Origin: SZAS-103 sp964640525
GTDB lineage: Bacteria; Pseudomonadota; Gammaproteobacteria; Xanthomonadales; Xanthomonadaceae
Reading direction: 5' to 3'
Length of the DNA: 64,000 bases
NCBI GenBank assembly: GCA_964640525.1
Contig: CAZXGS010000007.1
Coordinates: forward strand, 18,512-82,511
Position 1 is the first letter of the stretch. Each line of letters starts with the position of its first letter. Both the position numbers and the translations under genes were made by a program. Shown here piece after piece: positions 17,230 through 24,302 of this stretch. The notes beneath the pieces are model-generated. The model had not been told where the DNA came from, did no database searches, and worked only from the letters and a program-made list of their open reading frames with translations.

Positions 17230-18231
17230 ATGGGCCGTGGCAAGACCGTCCTCTGGACCACGCTGGGGCTGACCGCGGTTGCCGCGCTCGGCGTGGCCGC
17301 GCTGGCGCCCGAGCGCCTGCTGGAAGCCGAGTTCTCGCGTCAGCGCATGCTGGCCGGTGCCAACCGTTTCACCCTGCGCGCGGCGGGGCACCGCTGGCGC
17401 TACCTCGACGCCGGCCGCAGCCGCCGGCTGCGACGGCCTGCGGTGCGCAGCGGATTGCCGCAGGCGGTGCGGCGCAAGCCGGTCATCGTGTTCGTGCATG
17501 GCTTCACCGGCAGCAAGGAGAACTGGCTGCCGCTGATGCGCGAACTTGCCGGGCACGCGCGCATGCTCGCCCCGGATCTGCCCGGCTGGGGCGAGAGCGA
17601 TCGCTTCCCGGGCGCGGATTACGGCGCCGACGCCCAGGTCGAACACCTCGCGGCATTCCTGCGCGCGTTGCCGGACATCGTCGGGCGCGAAGGGCCGCCG
17701 GACCTGCTGGTCGGTCATTCGATGGGCGGCCAGATCGCCGGCCTGCTGGCCGCGCGGCATCCCGAACTGGTGGCCAAGCTGGTGCTGATGTCGGCGTCAG
17801 GCGTGCTGTTCGAGGCCAATGCCTTCGGGGTGGACGTGCAGGCCGGCGAGAACCCGTTCGCCGTGGCCAGTCGCGCCCAGCTCCACCGTTTCCTGGGTAT
17901 GGTGTTCCACCACCCGCCCAGCGTGCCCTGGCCCTTCGACGAGGCGCTCGTGCGCCGGCGTCGCGACGACGACGGCTTCGAGCAGCGCGTGCTCGACGCC
18001 ATCGGGCGCGGGCCGGCGGCATTCGACCTGCAGCGGGAACTGGGTGCGGTGGCCGCGCCGACCCTGCTGCTGTGGGGTGACCAGGATGCGGTGATCGACC
18101 CCAGTGCGGCGGAAGTTTTTGCTTCCGGCCTGCGCGATTCGCGCGTCACCCTCTTGAACGAATGCGGCCACATGCCGATGATGGAACGAACGCGGGAAAC
18201 CGCCATCGCGATCAGGGATTTCCTGCAATGA
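17230..18231 (+). CDS. Alpha/beta hydrolase with N-terminal membrane anchor
   Basis: 333 residues. An uncleaved-looking N-terminal hydrophobic helix (TVLWTTLGLTAVAALGVAAL) is followed by the hydrolase fold. The oxyanion region is FVHGFTGSKENW, the nucleophile elbow is GHSMGG (Ser164), an acid lies in LLWGDQDAVIDP and the catalytic His in NECGHMPMME. This is the lipase/esterase type of fold seen in monoacylglycerol and PHB-like esterases; the substrate is unknown. It begins one base after the aminopeptidase stop, and its TGA overlaps the next ATG (ATGA at 18228-18231), giving a translationally coupled trio. Confidence 0.88.
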   Translation: MGRGKTVLWTTLGLTAVAALGVAALAPERLLEAEFSRQRMLAGANRFTLRAAGHRWRYLDAGRSRRLRRPAVRSGLPQAVRRKPVIVFVHGFTGSKENWLPLMRELAGHARMLAPDLPGWGESDRFPGADYGADAQVEHLAAFLRALPDIVGREGPPDLLVGHSMGGQIAGLLAARHPELVAKLVLMSASGVLFEANAFGVDVQAGENPFAVASRAQLHRFLGMVFHHPPSVPWPFDEALVRRRRDDDGFEQRVLDAIGRGPAAFDLQRELGAVAAPTLLLWGDQDAVIDPSAAEVFASGLRDSRVTLLNECGHMPMMERTRETAIAIRDFLQ

Positions 18232-18980
18232 ATATCAATCAGGCACAGGTGCGCGGACGATGGTTGCTGGTGCCGTTGGCGATCCTGTTGCTTTCGGCTT
18301 GCGGCCCTTCGGCCAAGCAACTCGCGGAACAGAAGGCTGCCAACGAGCAGATGCAGGCCGAGGCCGCCGCCAACGCGCAGGCGCGCAATTACGTGCAGGC
18401 GCGTGATGCCGGGCAGTACGACCTGGCCCAGGCGTACGCCCGCCAGTTGCTGCACGATGCCCCCGACTCGGTGGCCGCCAAGGAGGTCCGCGCCACCCTG
18501 GACGATACCAACGTCAAGGCCGACGAATTGCGCGACAAGCGCCGCCTGCGCGCGCTGTGGTCGTACAACACCGAACTGCTCGACGGTGGCGGCGACAACA
18601 ACGTGGTGTACAGCGCCTCGATCTACGCCACCAAGGATCCGAACTTCAACGGTGACCAGGTTCCGGTGCGGCTGGTCATGCGCCGTCACCCGCAGTGGGG
18701 CCGCAGTGCCTACCTGGTGCTCGATCACGGCGAGTTCGACTGCCCGCCCGGCTGCAAGGTCTCGGTGCAGTTCGACGACAAGCCGCCGATGATGATGGCC
18801 TCCAGCAAGTCCGACCAGAATCGTCAGGCGATGTTCATCGACGACGAGAAGACCCTGCGCGATGCGCTCGATCAGGTGCGGGTGATCACCTTCCAGACGC
18901 ATGTCGATGGCCGCCCGCGCACCTTGAGTTTCGAAGTCGGCGGCTTCGATCGCGCGCAACTGGAGCGCAAGCTGCCCTGA
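18228..18980 (+). CDS. Predicted lipoprotein of unknown function
   Basis: 250 residues. The signal ends in LLSACG with the lipid-modified Cys near residue 23. An Ala/Gln/Glu-rich helical stretch (about 25-100, AEQKAANEQMQAEAAANAQARN and on) suggests a short coiled coil. A beta-rich domain with a CPPGC motif (about 182-186) and a run of Met residues follows. I do not recognise a named family. Its start overlaps the hydrolase stop, which links it to that gene and to the M1 aminopeptidase lipoprotein. Confidence 0.8.
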   Translation: MNINQAQVRGRWLLVPLAILLLSACGPSAKQLAEQKAANEQMQAEAAANAQARNYVQARDAGQYDLAQAYARQLLHDAPDSVAAKEVRATLDDTNVKADELRDKRRLRALWSYNTELLDGGGDNNVVYSASIYATKDPNFNGDQVPVRLVMRRHPQWGRSAYLVLDHGEFDCPPGCKVSVQFDDKPPMMMASSKSDQNRQAMFIDDEKTLRDALDQVRVITFQTHVDGRPRTLSFEVGGFDRAQLERKLP

Positions 18981-19034
18981 TCGAGGTGGCGACGTGTTCG
19001 CGTGGCCTGCGCACTGCCGGCGTCGGCCGGCGTG

Positions 19035-19040
19035 TACCAT
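19035..19040 (+). promoter_or_regulatory. -10-like TACCAT immediately upstream of rnr
   Basis: TACCAT ends six bases before the rnr ATG at 19047, the same spacing as at ubiE, and there is no ribosome-binding site between. This would give a leaderless or near-leaderless mRNA. No clear -35. Confidence 0.3.
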
Positions 19041-19046
19041 CTGCGC

Positions 19047-21632
19047 ATGAACAAGCCACCCCGGCGCGGCGGATCCGCGAAGCGCGGCGGATCCACGCCG
19101 CCGTGGATGCCCGCCGTGCCGTCGCATGCCACCCGATCGGTGCGCGGTGATGAACGCAGCAAACCGGCAGCCGGGCTGCAGGATCGTGAACGGGCAGCCG
19201 CGGCGCGCGGCACCGGTGACCCCCACGCCGCCCGCGAGGCCAGCCGTTACCCGCGCCCCATCGCCAGTCGCGAGGCGATCCTGCGCCTGCTCGGCGACGC
19301 CTCGGGCCCGCAGACCATAGAGCGTATCGCCACGGCGCTGGGCATCGTCGAACCCGACCTGCGCGAGGCGCTGGAACGGCGATTGGCGGCGATGCAACGC
19401 GATGGCCAGGTGCTGGTCAATCGCCGTGGCGGCTACGTCCCTTCGCGTCAGCTCGACCTCGTTGCCGGCAGCGTGATCGCCAATCCGGAAGGCTTCGGCT
19501 TCCTGCGCCTGGACGAGGGCGGCGACGACCTGTTCCTGCCCCCGGGGGAAATGCGCAAGGCGATGCACGGCGATCGCGTGCTGGCCAGCGTGACCGGCAT
19601 CGACGCGCGCGGTCGTCGCGCCGGCGCCATCGTCGAACTGCTCGAACGCCGCGTGCGCCGCGTCACGGGTCGCTTTGCGCAGCGCGGTGGCATCGGCTAC
19701 GTGGTGCCCGACGACAAGCGCGTGCTGCAGGACATCCTGATCCCGCCAGGTGCAAGCGCTGGCGCGCGTGAGGGGCAACTGGTGGTGTGCGACCTGGACG
19801 AGGGTTCCGGCGCAGGCCAGGCGGCTCGGTCGCAGCCCTTCGGGCGCGTGCTGGTGGTGCTGGGCGACAAGCTGACCCCGTCGATGGTGGTGGAGGCGGC
19901 GATCCACGGCCACGGCATCCCGCACGAGTTCCCGCAGGCGGTGCTCGACGAGGCGGCGGCGATCCCGGTTGCGGTGGATGCGCAGGCGGCGGCAGCGCGC
20001 GTGGACCTGCGCGCACTGCCGCTGGTCACCATCGATGGCGAGGACGCCAAGGACTTCGACGATGCGGTGTACTGCGAACCCAATCGCGACGGTTTCCGGC
20101 TGGTGGTGGCGATCGCCGACGTCAGCGCCTACGTCGCGCCAGGCACCGCGCTGGACGCCCAGGCGCAATTGCGCGGCACCTCGGTGTATTTCCCCGGCTT
20201 CGTGGTGCCGATGCTTCCGGAAACCCTGTCCAACGGCATCTGCTCGCTGAAGCCCGAGGAGGATCGGCTGTGCTTCGTGTGCGACATGCAGGTCGATCGC
20301 GCCGGGCTCACGCGTGAATCGCGCTTCTACGAAGCGGTGATGCGCTCGCACGCGCGCCTGACCTACACGCAGGTCTGGAACGCGATCGGCGATGGCATCC
20401 CCGCGGACGTGCAGGCGCAGGCGCGGGCGCGCATCGGCGGCCTGCTGCCGCAGCTCCAGCGCCTGCAGCAGATCTACCGCATCCTCGAGCGCGCGCGCGC
20501 GCGGCGCGGGGCGATCGAGTTCGAGTCCAGCGAGACCCGCTTCGTGCTGGGGTCGTCCGGCGAGGTGGTGCAGGCCGGCATGCTGGTGCGCAACGACGCG
20601 CACAAGCTGATCGAGGAATGCATGATCGCCGCCAACGTGGAGGCGGCGCGGTTCCTGCACGCCCACCGCATCCCGGCGCCGTACCGGGTCCACGAGCGGC
20701 CGCCGGAGAGCAAGTACGAGGACCTGCTGGAGTTCCTCAAGGAGTTCAAGCTCGTCCTGCCGCCGTGGGGCAAGGTCCAGCCGCGTGATTTCACCGCGCT
20801 GCTGAAGAAGATTCGCGAGCGCCCCGACGCCGCCCTGCTGGAGTCGGTGCTGCTGCGCTCGCAGGCGCTGGCGGTGTACGCCACCGACGACCACGGGCAT
20901 TTCGGGCTGGCTCTGGAGGCCTACGCCCACTTCACCTCGCCGATCCGTCGTTACCCCGACCTGCTGGTGCACCGCGCGATCAAGCATGGCCTGGCCGGCG
21001 GCGACGCGGAGGATTTCACGTATTCCGCGCATGCGATGGAGCAACTGGCGCTGACCTGCTCGGAGCAATCGCGGCGCGCCGACGAGGCCTCGCGCGAGGT
21101 GGACGAGCGCTACCGCGCGGCGTGGATGGAACAGCACGTGGGCAGCCCGTTCGACGGCGTCATCAGCGGGGTGACCTCGTTCGGCCTGTTCGTGGAGCTG
21201 GACGAGTCCAAGGTCAACGGCCTGATTCACGTCACCCAGTTGCCCAACGACTATTACCGTTTCGACCCGCTGCGCAAGACCCTCACCGGCGAACGTCGCG
21301 GGGTGGAATACCGCCTCGGCGATCGGGTCCGCGTGCTGGTGCTGCGCGCCAGCGTGGAAGATCGGCGGATCGACTTCCGGTTGACCGAGAAGCTGCCGGA
21401 CACGGTGACGGCGGGTGAGCCTGGCGTCGTCCCGACGATGGTGTTGCCGCCGCCCGTCAGGCAACACCCGCAGGCTGCCGGCAAACCCGCGGCGACCGCC
21501 AAGGCCGGGCGCGTGCGCACACGCCAGCCGGCGAATGAATCCGAATCGGGCAAGCCCGGACCGAGCCGGCGTCGCCCCGGCGAGTCGGTGGCCGCGTTCG
21601 CCGCCCGCACCCGCAAGGAGAAGGACCGATGA
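19047..21632 (+). CDS. rnr: Ribonuclease R
   Basis: 861 residues, a usual RNase R length. It has a basic low-complexity N-terminus and a winged-helix segment (SREAILRLLGDASGPQTIERIATALG). Cold-shock domains follow (SVIANPEGFGFLRLD), then the RNB catalytic core with DGEDAKDFDDAVY (about 328-340) and HFTSPIRRYPDL. An S1 domain (GVISGVTSFGLFVELDE, about 705 on) and a Lys/Arg-rich tail close the protein. It degrades structured RNA 3' to 5' in the cytoplasm. MNKPPRRGGS is chosen as start; the in-frame ATG 45 bp earlier has no support. The stop overlaps the rlmB start as ATGA, the common rnr-rlmB pairing. Confidence 0.95.
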   Translation: MNKPPRRGGSAKRGGSTPPWMPAVPSHATRSVRGDERSKPAAGLQDRERAAAARGTGDPHAAREASRYPRPIASREAILRLLGDASGPQTIERIATALGIVEPDLREALERRLAAMQRDGQVLVNRRGGYVPSRQLDLVAGSVIANPEGFGFLRLDEGGDDLFLPPGEMRKAMHGDRVLASVTGIDARGRRAGAIVELLERRVRRVTGRFAQRGGIGYVVPDDKRVLQDILIPPGASAGAREGQLVVCDLDEGSGAGQAARSQPFGRVLVVLGDKLTPSMVVEAAIHGHGIPHEFPQAVLDEAAAIPVAVDAQAAAARVDLRALPLVTIDGEDAKDFDDAVYCEPNRDGFRLVVAIADVSAYVAPGTALDAQAQLRGTSVYFPGFVVPMLPETLSNGICSLKPEEDRLCFVCDMQVDRAGLTRESRFYEAVMRSHARLTYTQVWNAIGDGIPADVQAQARARIGGLLPQLQRLQQIYRILERARARRGAIEFESSETRFVLGSSGEVVQAGMLVRNDAHKLIEECMIAANVEAARFLHAHRIPAPYRVHERPPESKYEDLLEFLKEFKLVLPPWGKVQPRDFTALLKKIRERPDAALLESVLLRSQALAVYATDDHGHFGLALEAYAHFTSPIRRYPDLLVHRAIKHGLAGGDAEDFTYSAHAMEQLALTCSEQSRRADEASREVDERYRAAWMEQHVGSPFDGVISGVTSFGLFVELDESKVNGLIHVTQLPNDYYRFDPLRKTLTGERRGVEYRLGDRVRVLVLRASVEDRRIDFRLTEKLPDTVTAGEPGVVPTMVLPPPVRQHPQAAGKPAATAKAGRVRTRQPANESESGKPGPSRRRPGESVAAFAARTRKEKDR

Positions 21633-22393
21633 GCGCAGGCCAGTGGATTGCCGGGATCAACGCGGTTGCCTCCGCGCTCGAGCACGACGCCGAGCATGTC
21701 CTGGAGGTGCTGATCGAGGCAGGCGGCAAGAACCCGCGCCTGACCGCGATCGAGGATCGCGCTCACCAACTTGGCATCTCCGCCCGTCGCGTCCCGCAGC
21801 AGGCGCTCGACGGCGTCGCCGGCGGGCTGCGCCATCAGGGCGCGATCGCACGCTACGCTGGCGCCCGCAGCCACGACGAATCCGACCTGCCGGCGCTGAT
21901 CGAGGCCGCCGGTGGCAAGACCCTGCTGCTGGTGCTGGACGAGGTCCAGGACCCGCACAACCTCGGCGCCTGCCTGCGCAGCGCCGCCGCTGCCGGAGTG
22001 ACCGCGGTGGTGATCCCGAAGGACAAGTCGGCGCCGGTCAACGCCACCGTGCGCAAGACCTCCTCCGGTGCCGCCGACCGCGTGCCGGTGGTGCGGGTGA
22101 CCAACCTCGCGCGGTCAATGAAGGCGATCCGCGATGCCGGGGTCTGGGTTTATGGACTGGCCGGCGAAGCCGGCGATTCGTTCTACGCCCTCGACCTGAA
22201 AGGCCCGGTCGCGCTGGTGCTCGGTGGCGAGGCCGAGGGCATGCGCCGGCTGACCCGCGAGAACTGCGATGGCCTGGTGCACATCCCGATGCCCGGAGCG
22301 GACGCCCCCGGCGGGGTGGAGAGCCTGAACGTCTCGGTCGCCGCCGGGGTGGCGTTGTTCGAGGTGGTGCGGCAGCGCGGCAGCGGAGCGTGA
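21629..22393 (+). CDS. rlmB: 23S rRNA (guanosine-2'-O)-methyltransferase RlmB
   Basis: 254 residues. It has an N-terminal substrate-binding domain (AGINAVASALEH) and a C-terminal SPOUT/SpoU knot with DEVQDPHNLGACLRSAAAAG, LVLGGEAEGMRRL and IPMPG followed by SLNVSVAAGVALFE. It methylates the ribose of G2251 in 23S rRNA (E. coli numbering). Its ATG lies inside the rnr stop overlap. The gene ends just before the dispersed-repeat region and the assembly gap. Confidence 0.95.
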   Translation: MSAGQWIAGINAVASALEHDAEHVLEVLIEAGGKNPRLTAIEDRAHQLGISARRVPQQALDGVAGGLRHQGAIARYAGARSHDESDLPALIEAAGGKTLLLVLDEVQDPHNLGACLRSAAAAGVTAVVIPKDKSAPVNATVRKTSSGAADRVPVVRVTNLARSMKAIRDAGVWVYGLAGEAGDSFYALDLKGPVALVLGGEAEGMRRLTRENCDGLVHIPMPGADAPGGVESLNVSVAAGVALFEVVRQRGSGA

Positions 22394-22429
22394 TTGCAAC
22401 TCTCCCACGCATGGCACCGCGAAGAAGGC

Positions 22430-22870
22430 GGAGATGGTGGGCTTGACGAAGATCCGGTTCGTGGTGGGCCTGTCGAAGATCTCGTTCGTGGTGGGCTGCC
22501 TAAATTTCCGTTCGCGGTGAGCCTGTCGAAGATTCCGTTCGTGGTGAGCCCTTCGACGGGCTCAGGACAGGCCTGTCGAACCACGCTTTTGGCGGGTTCC
22601 GGCCCGCCCTTCGACAGGCTCAGGGCGAACGGATTCGGGAAGGGCCGTGCGTGGTAAGCCTGTCGAAGATTCCGTTCGTGGTGAGCCCTTCGACGGGCTC
22701 AGGACAGGCCTNNNNNNNNNNNNNNNNNNNNNNNNNNNNNNNNNNNNNNNNNNNNNNNNNNNNNNNNNNNNNNNNNNNNNNNNNNNNNNNNNNNNNNNNN
22801 NNNNNNNNNNNGACAGGCCTGTCGAACCACGCTTTTGGCGGGTTCCGGCCCGCCCTTCGACAGGCTTGAA
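22430..22870. repeat. Array of dispersed GTGAGCC(TGTCGAA/CTTCGAC) repeats, about 600 bp without genes
   Basis: The gene-free stretch 22394-22989 is filled with copies of a short repeat: TTCGTGGTGAGCC followed by TGTCGAAG or CTTCGACGGGCTCAGG, in both orientations (for instance 22496-22580 and 22660-22711), plus two near-identical blocks GGCCTGTCGAACCACGCTTT (22571 and 22817). It is a typical intergenic dispersed repeat of Xanthomonadales-like genomes. It contains the N run. ORFs drawn through it are repeat-derived. Confidence 0.85.
22712..22811. other. Assembly gap of exactly 100 N
   Basis: One hundred unresolved bases sit between two copies of the dispersed repeat (AGGACAGGCCT before, GACAGGCCTGTCGAACC after). 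The round length is the usual scaffolding placeholder, so the true gap size is unknown and more repeat copies or a gene could be missing here. Confidence 0.95.
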
Positions 22871-22989
22871 GCGAAGCGCTTCAACCTTCACGCTCGCGGT
22901 AAGCGGCGCGCGCCGGGATCGCAGCACGAGCACGCGCAAGTCGAGCCAGCACGAGAGCCTTTCAGCACCGCCCACGGGACTGAGGACGC

Positions 22990-23274
22990 ATGGATCTGCA
23001 ACTGCATTGGTGGGATTGGGTCGGCCTGTGCGGTACGGCCTCGATCCTGTTGGGGTTTTTCCTGCTCCAGGCCGGCAGGTTGCATGGCCAGCGCAGCGTG
23101 TTCCAGATGCTGAACCTGCTCGGCGCGTTGGGCATCCTGGTGTCGCTGTTCGGCAAGTTCAACCTGTCGGTATTCCTGCTGGAATCGGCATGGCTGCTGA
23201 TCAGCGGGTTCGGGATTTGGACTTCCTTCAAGCGCCGGCGGCGCCTGCGGCACAACGATCACCCGCCGCCGTGA
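22990..23274 (+). CDS. Small membrane protein, CBU_0592 family
   Basis: 94 residues with three predicted membrane helices (WDWVGLCGTASILLGFFLL, VFQMLNLLGALGILVSLFG, VFLLESAWLLISGFGIW) and a basic tail. The order and the ESAWLLIS segment fit the CBU_0592-type family, whose function is unknown. It is the first gene after the repeat array, and the next gene starts 65 bp downstream. Confidence 0.78.
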   Translation: MDLQLHWWDWVGLCGTASILLGFFLLQAGRLHGQRSVFQMLNLLGALGILVSLFGKFNLSVFLLESAWLLISGFGIWTSFKRRRRLRHNDHPPP

Positions 23275-23338
23275 AGGCTGTTGGCGGCCAAGGCCAGGCG
23301 TTCCAGCTAAACTGGGCGCCCTCTCGCGGAACCCTCCC

Positions 23339-24175
23339 ATGATCTCCGAACAACGCCTGCGCCAGATCGTCGATTTCGATGCCGACCGGACGCTGATCCA
23401 GAGCGCGCTTGGCGCGGTCCTCGATGCGAAGGCGCCTGCAGGGCTGGTGCGTTTCTTCGCACGTTACATCTCCTGGAACGGTTTTTTCGGCGCCGGGGTG
23501 GCAACCCTCGCGGGCAAGATTGCGCGTGCGCGGCGGCTGTTCGTGGATCCGGCCGAACCCTTCGCGCCGGCCGCCGACCGCAGCGTGCTGGTCGCCAGCT
23601 TCTTCTTCGATGCCGCGCGCGATGAGTTCGACGACCACGAATCGCCCGAGCGCGACCCGCACCGCAATCTTGCCCAGGCCTTCCTCAAGGGCCTCGCCGC
23701 CCAGGTCCTGCCTGCTGCGGACATCGCGCAGCGCAATGCGCTGACCGCCGACCCGATGTGGCTGACCGCGCTCAACTCGGCGGTCGCGGCCGGCTACGGC
23801 GCAAGTCGTCCCGACGACCTGCCGACCCTGTTCAGTGCGATGGGCTACCACCTCGGCAGTGAGGTGCTGGCCGACCAGGAGTTCTCGCTGATCGATGCGA
23901 TCCTGCGCGGACACGGCGACCTCGTGCAGCGGCTCGAAGCCAGCAGCGTGCAGATCGGTCCGCAGGCGCACAACGCCTACATCTGGATCCGGATCCATTC
24001 CGGCAGCGGCGGCGCGGCCGAGGCCGACCATTTCGCGTGGGCGACCCAGGGCGTCAACCTCGCCCTCGATTATGTGCCCGCGGAACTGCGCGAGGACCTG
24101 GTCCGCCAGGTCGAACGCGGCTTCCTGGCCTTCGCCAACGACCAGCGCGAGTTCTTCGCGCAGGTGGACCGCTAG
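23339..24175 (+). CDS. Uncharacterised, probably all-helical protein
   Basis: 278 residues, soluble, no signal peptide. It is rich in predicted helices and aromatic/His/Asp/Glu residues (DEFDDHESPERDPHRNLAQAF near 100-120, AMGYHLGSEVLADQEFSLID near 165-185). That composition could fit a heme-oxygenase-like or ferritin-like di-metal fold of the 'iron-containing redox enzyme' type, but no diagnostic motif is secure. A TAAACT -10-like hexamer lies at 23308-23313. It is convergent with the AAA ATPase gene, with a dispersed repeat between the two stops. Confidence 0.7.
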   Translation: MISEQRLRQIVDFDADRTLIQSALGAVLDAKAPAGLVRFFARYISWNGFFGAGVATLAGKIARARRLFVDPAEPFAPAADRSVLVASFFFDAARDEFDDHESPERDPHRNLAQAFLKGLAAQVLPAADIAQRNALTADPMWLTALNSAVAAGYGASRPDDLPTLFSAMGYHLGSEVLADQEFSLIDAILRGHGDLVQRLEASSVQIGPQAHNAYIWIRIHSGSGGAAEADHFAWATQGVNLALDYVPAELREDLVRQVERGFLAFANDQREFFAQVDR

Positions 24176-24197
24176 GGAACAACTGAAGTCGAAATGG

Positions 24198-24285
24198 CGT
24201 CATTGCGAACGCAGTGAAGCAATCCATGCTTCTGATTTATCAAGGATTTCTGGATTGCCACGTCGCTGCGCTCCTCGCCATGACG
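24198..24285. repeat. Dispersed inverted repeat of the CGTCATTGCGAACG type
   Basis: CGTCATTGCGAACGCAGTGA at one end is mirrored by sequence ending CTCCTCGCCATGACG at the other, with AAGCAATCCA / TGGATTGCCA inner arms. It is 88 bp, lies between two convergent genes, and could fold as a long hairpin in both transcripts. No clear separate terminator is visible there. Confidence 0.8.
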
Positions 24286-24302
24286 GCTTATTCGGACCTT
24301 CC

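Noticed and set aside
17715..21467. 1250-codon open frame on the minus strand across the hydrolase, lipoprotein and rnr genes
   Set aside because: It is antisense to genes with clear family motifs (rnr core, GHSMGG hydrolase). Long mirror frames are expected in very GC-rich DNA, and its translation shows no domain motif.
22430..22711. CRISPR array
   Set aside because: The repeats vary in spacing and orientation, there are no unique spacers of equal length and no cas gene is nearby.
22647..23342. ORF spanning the N gap and repeats
   Set aside because: It depends on undefined bases and repeat sequence; the real gene here is the small membrane protein at 22990-23274.
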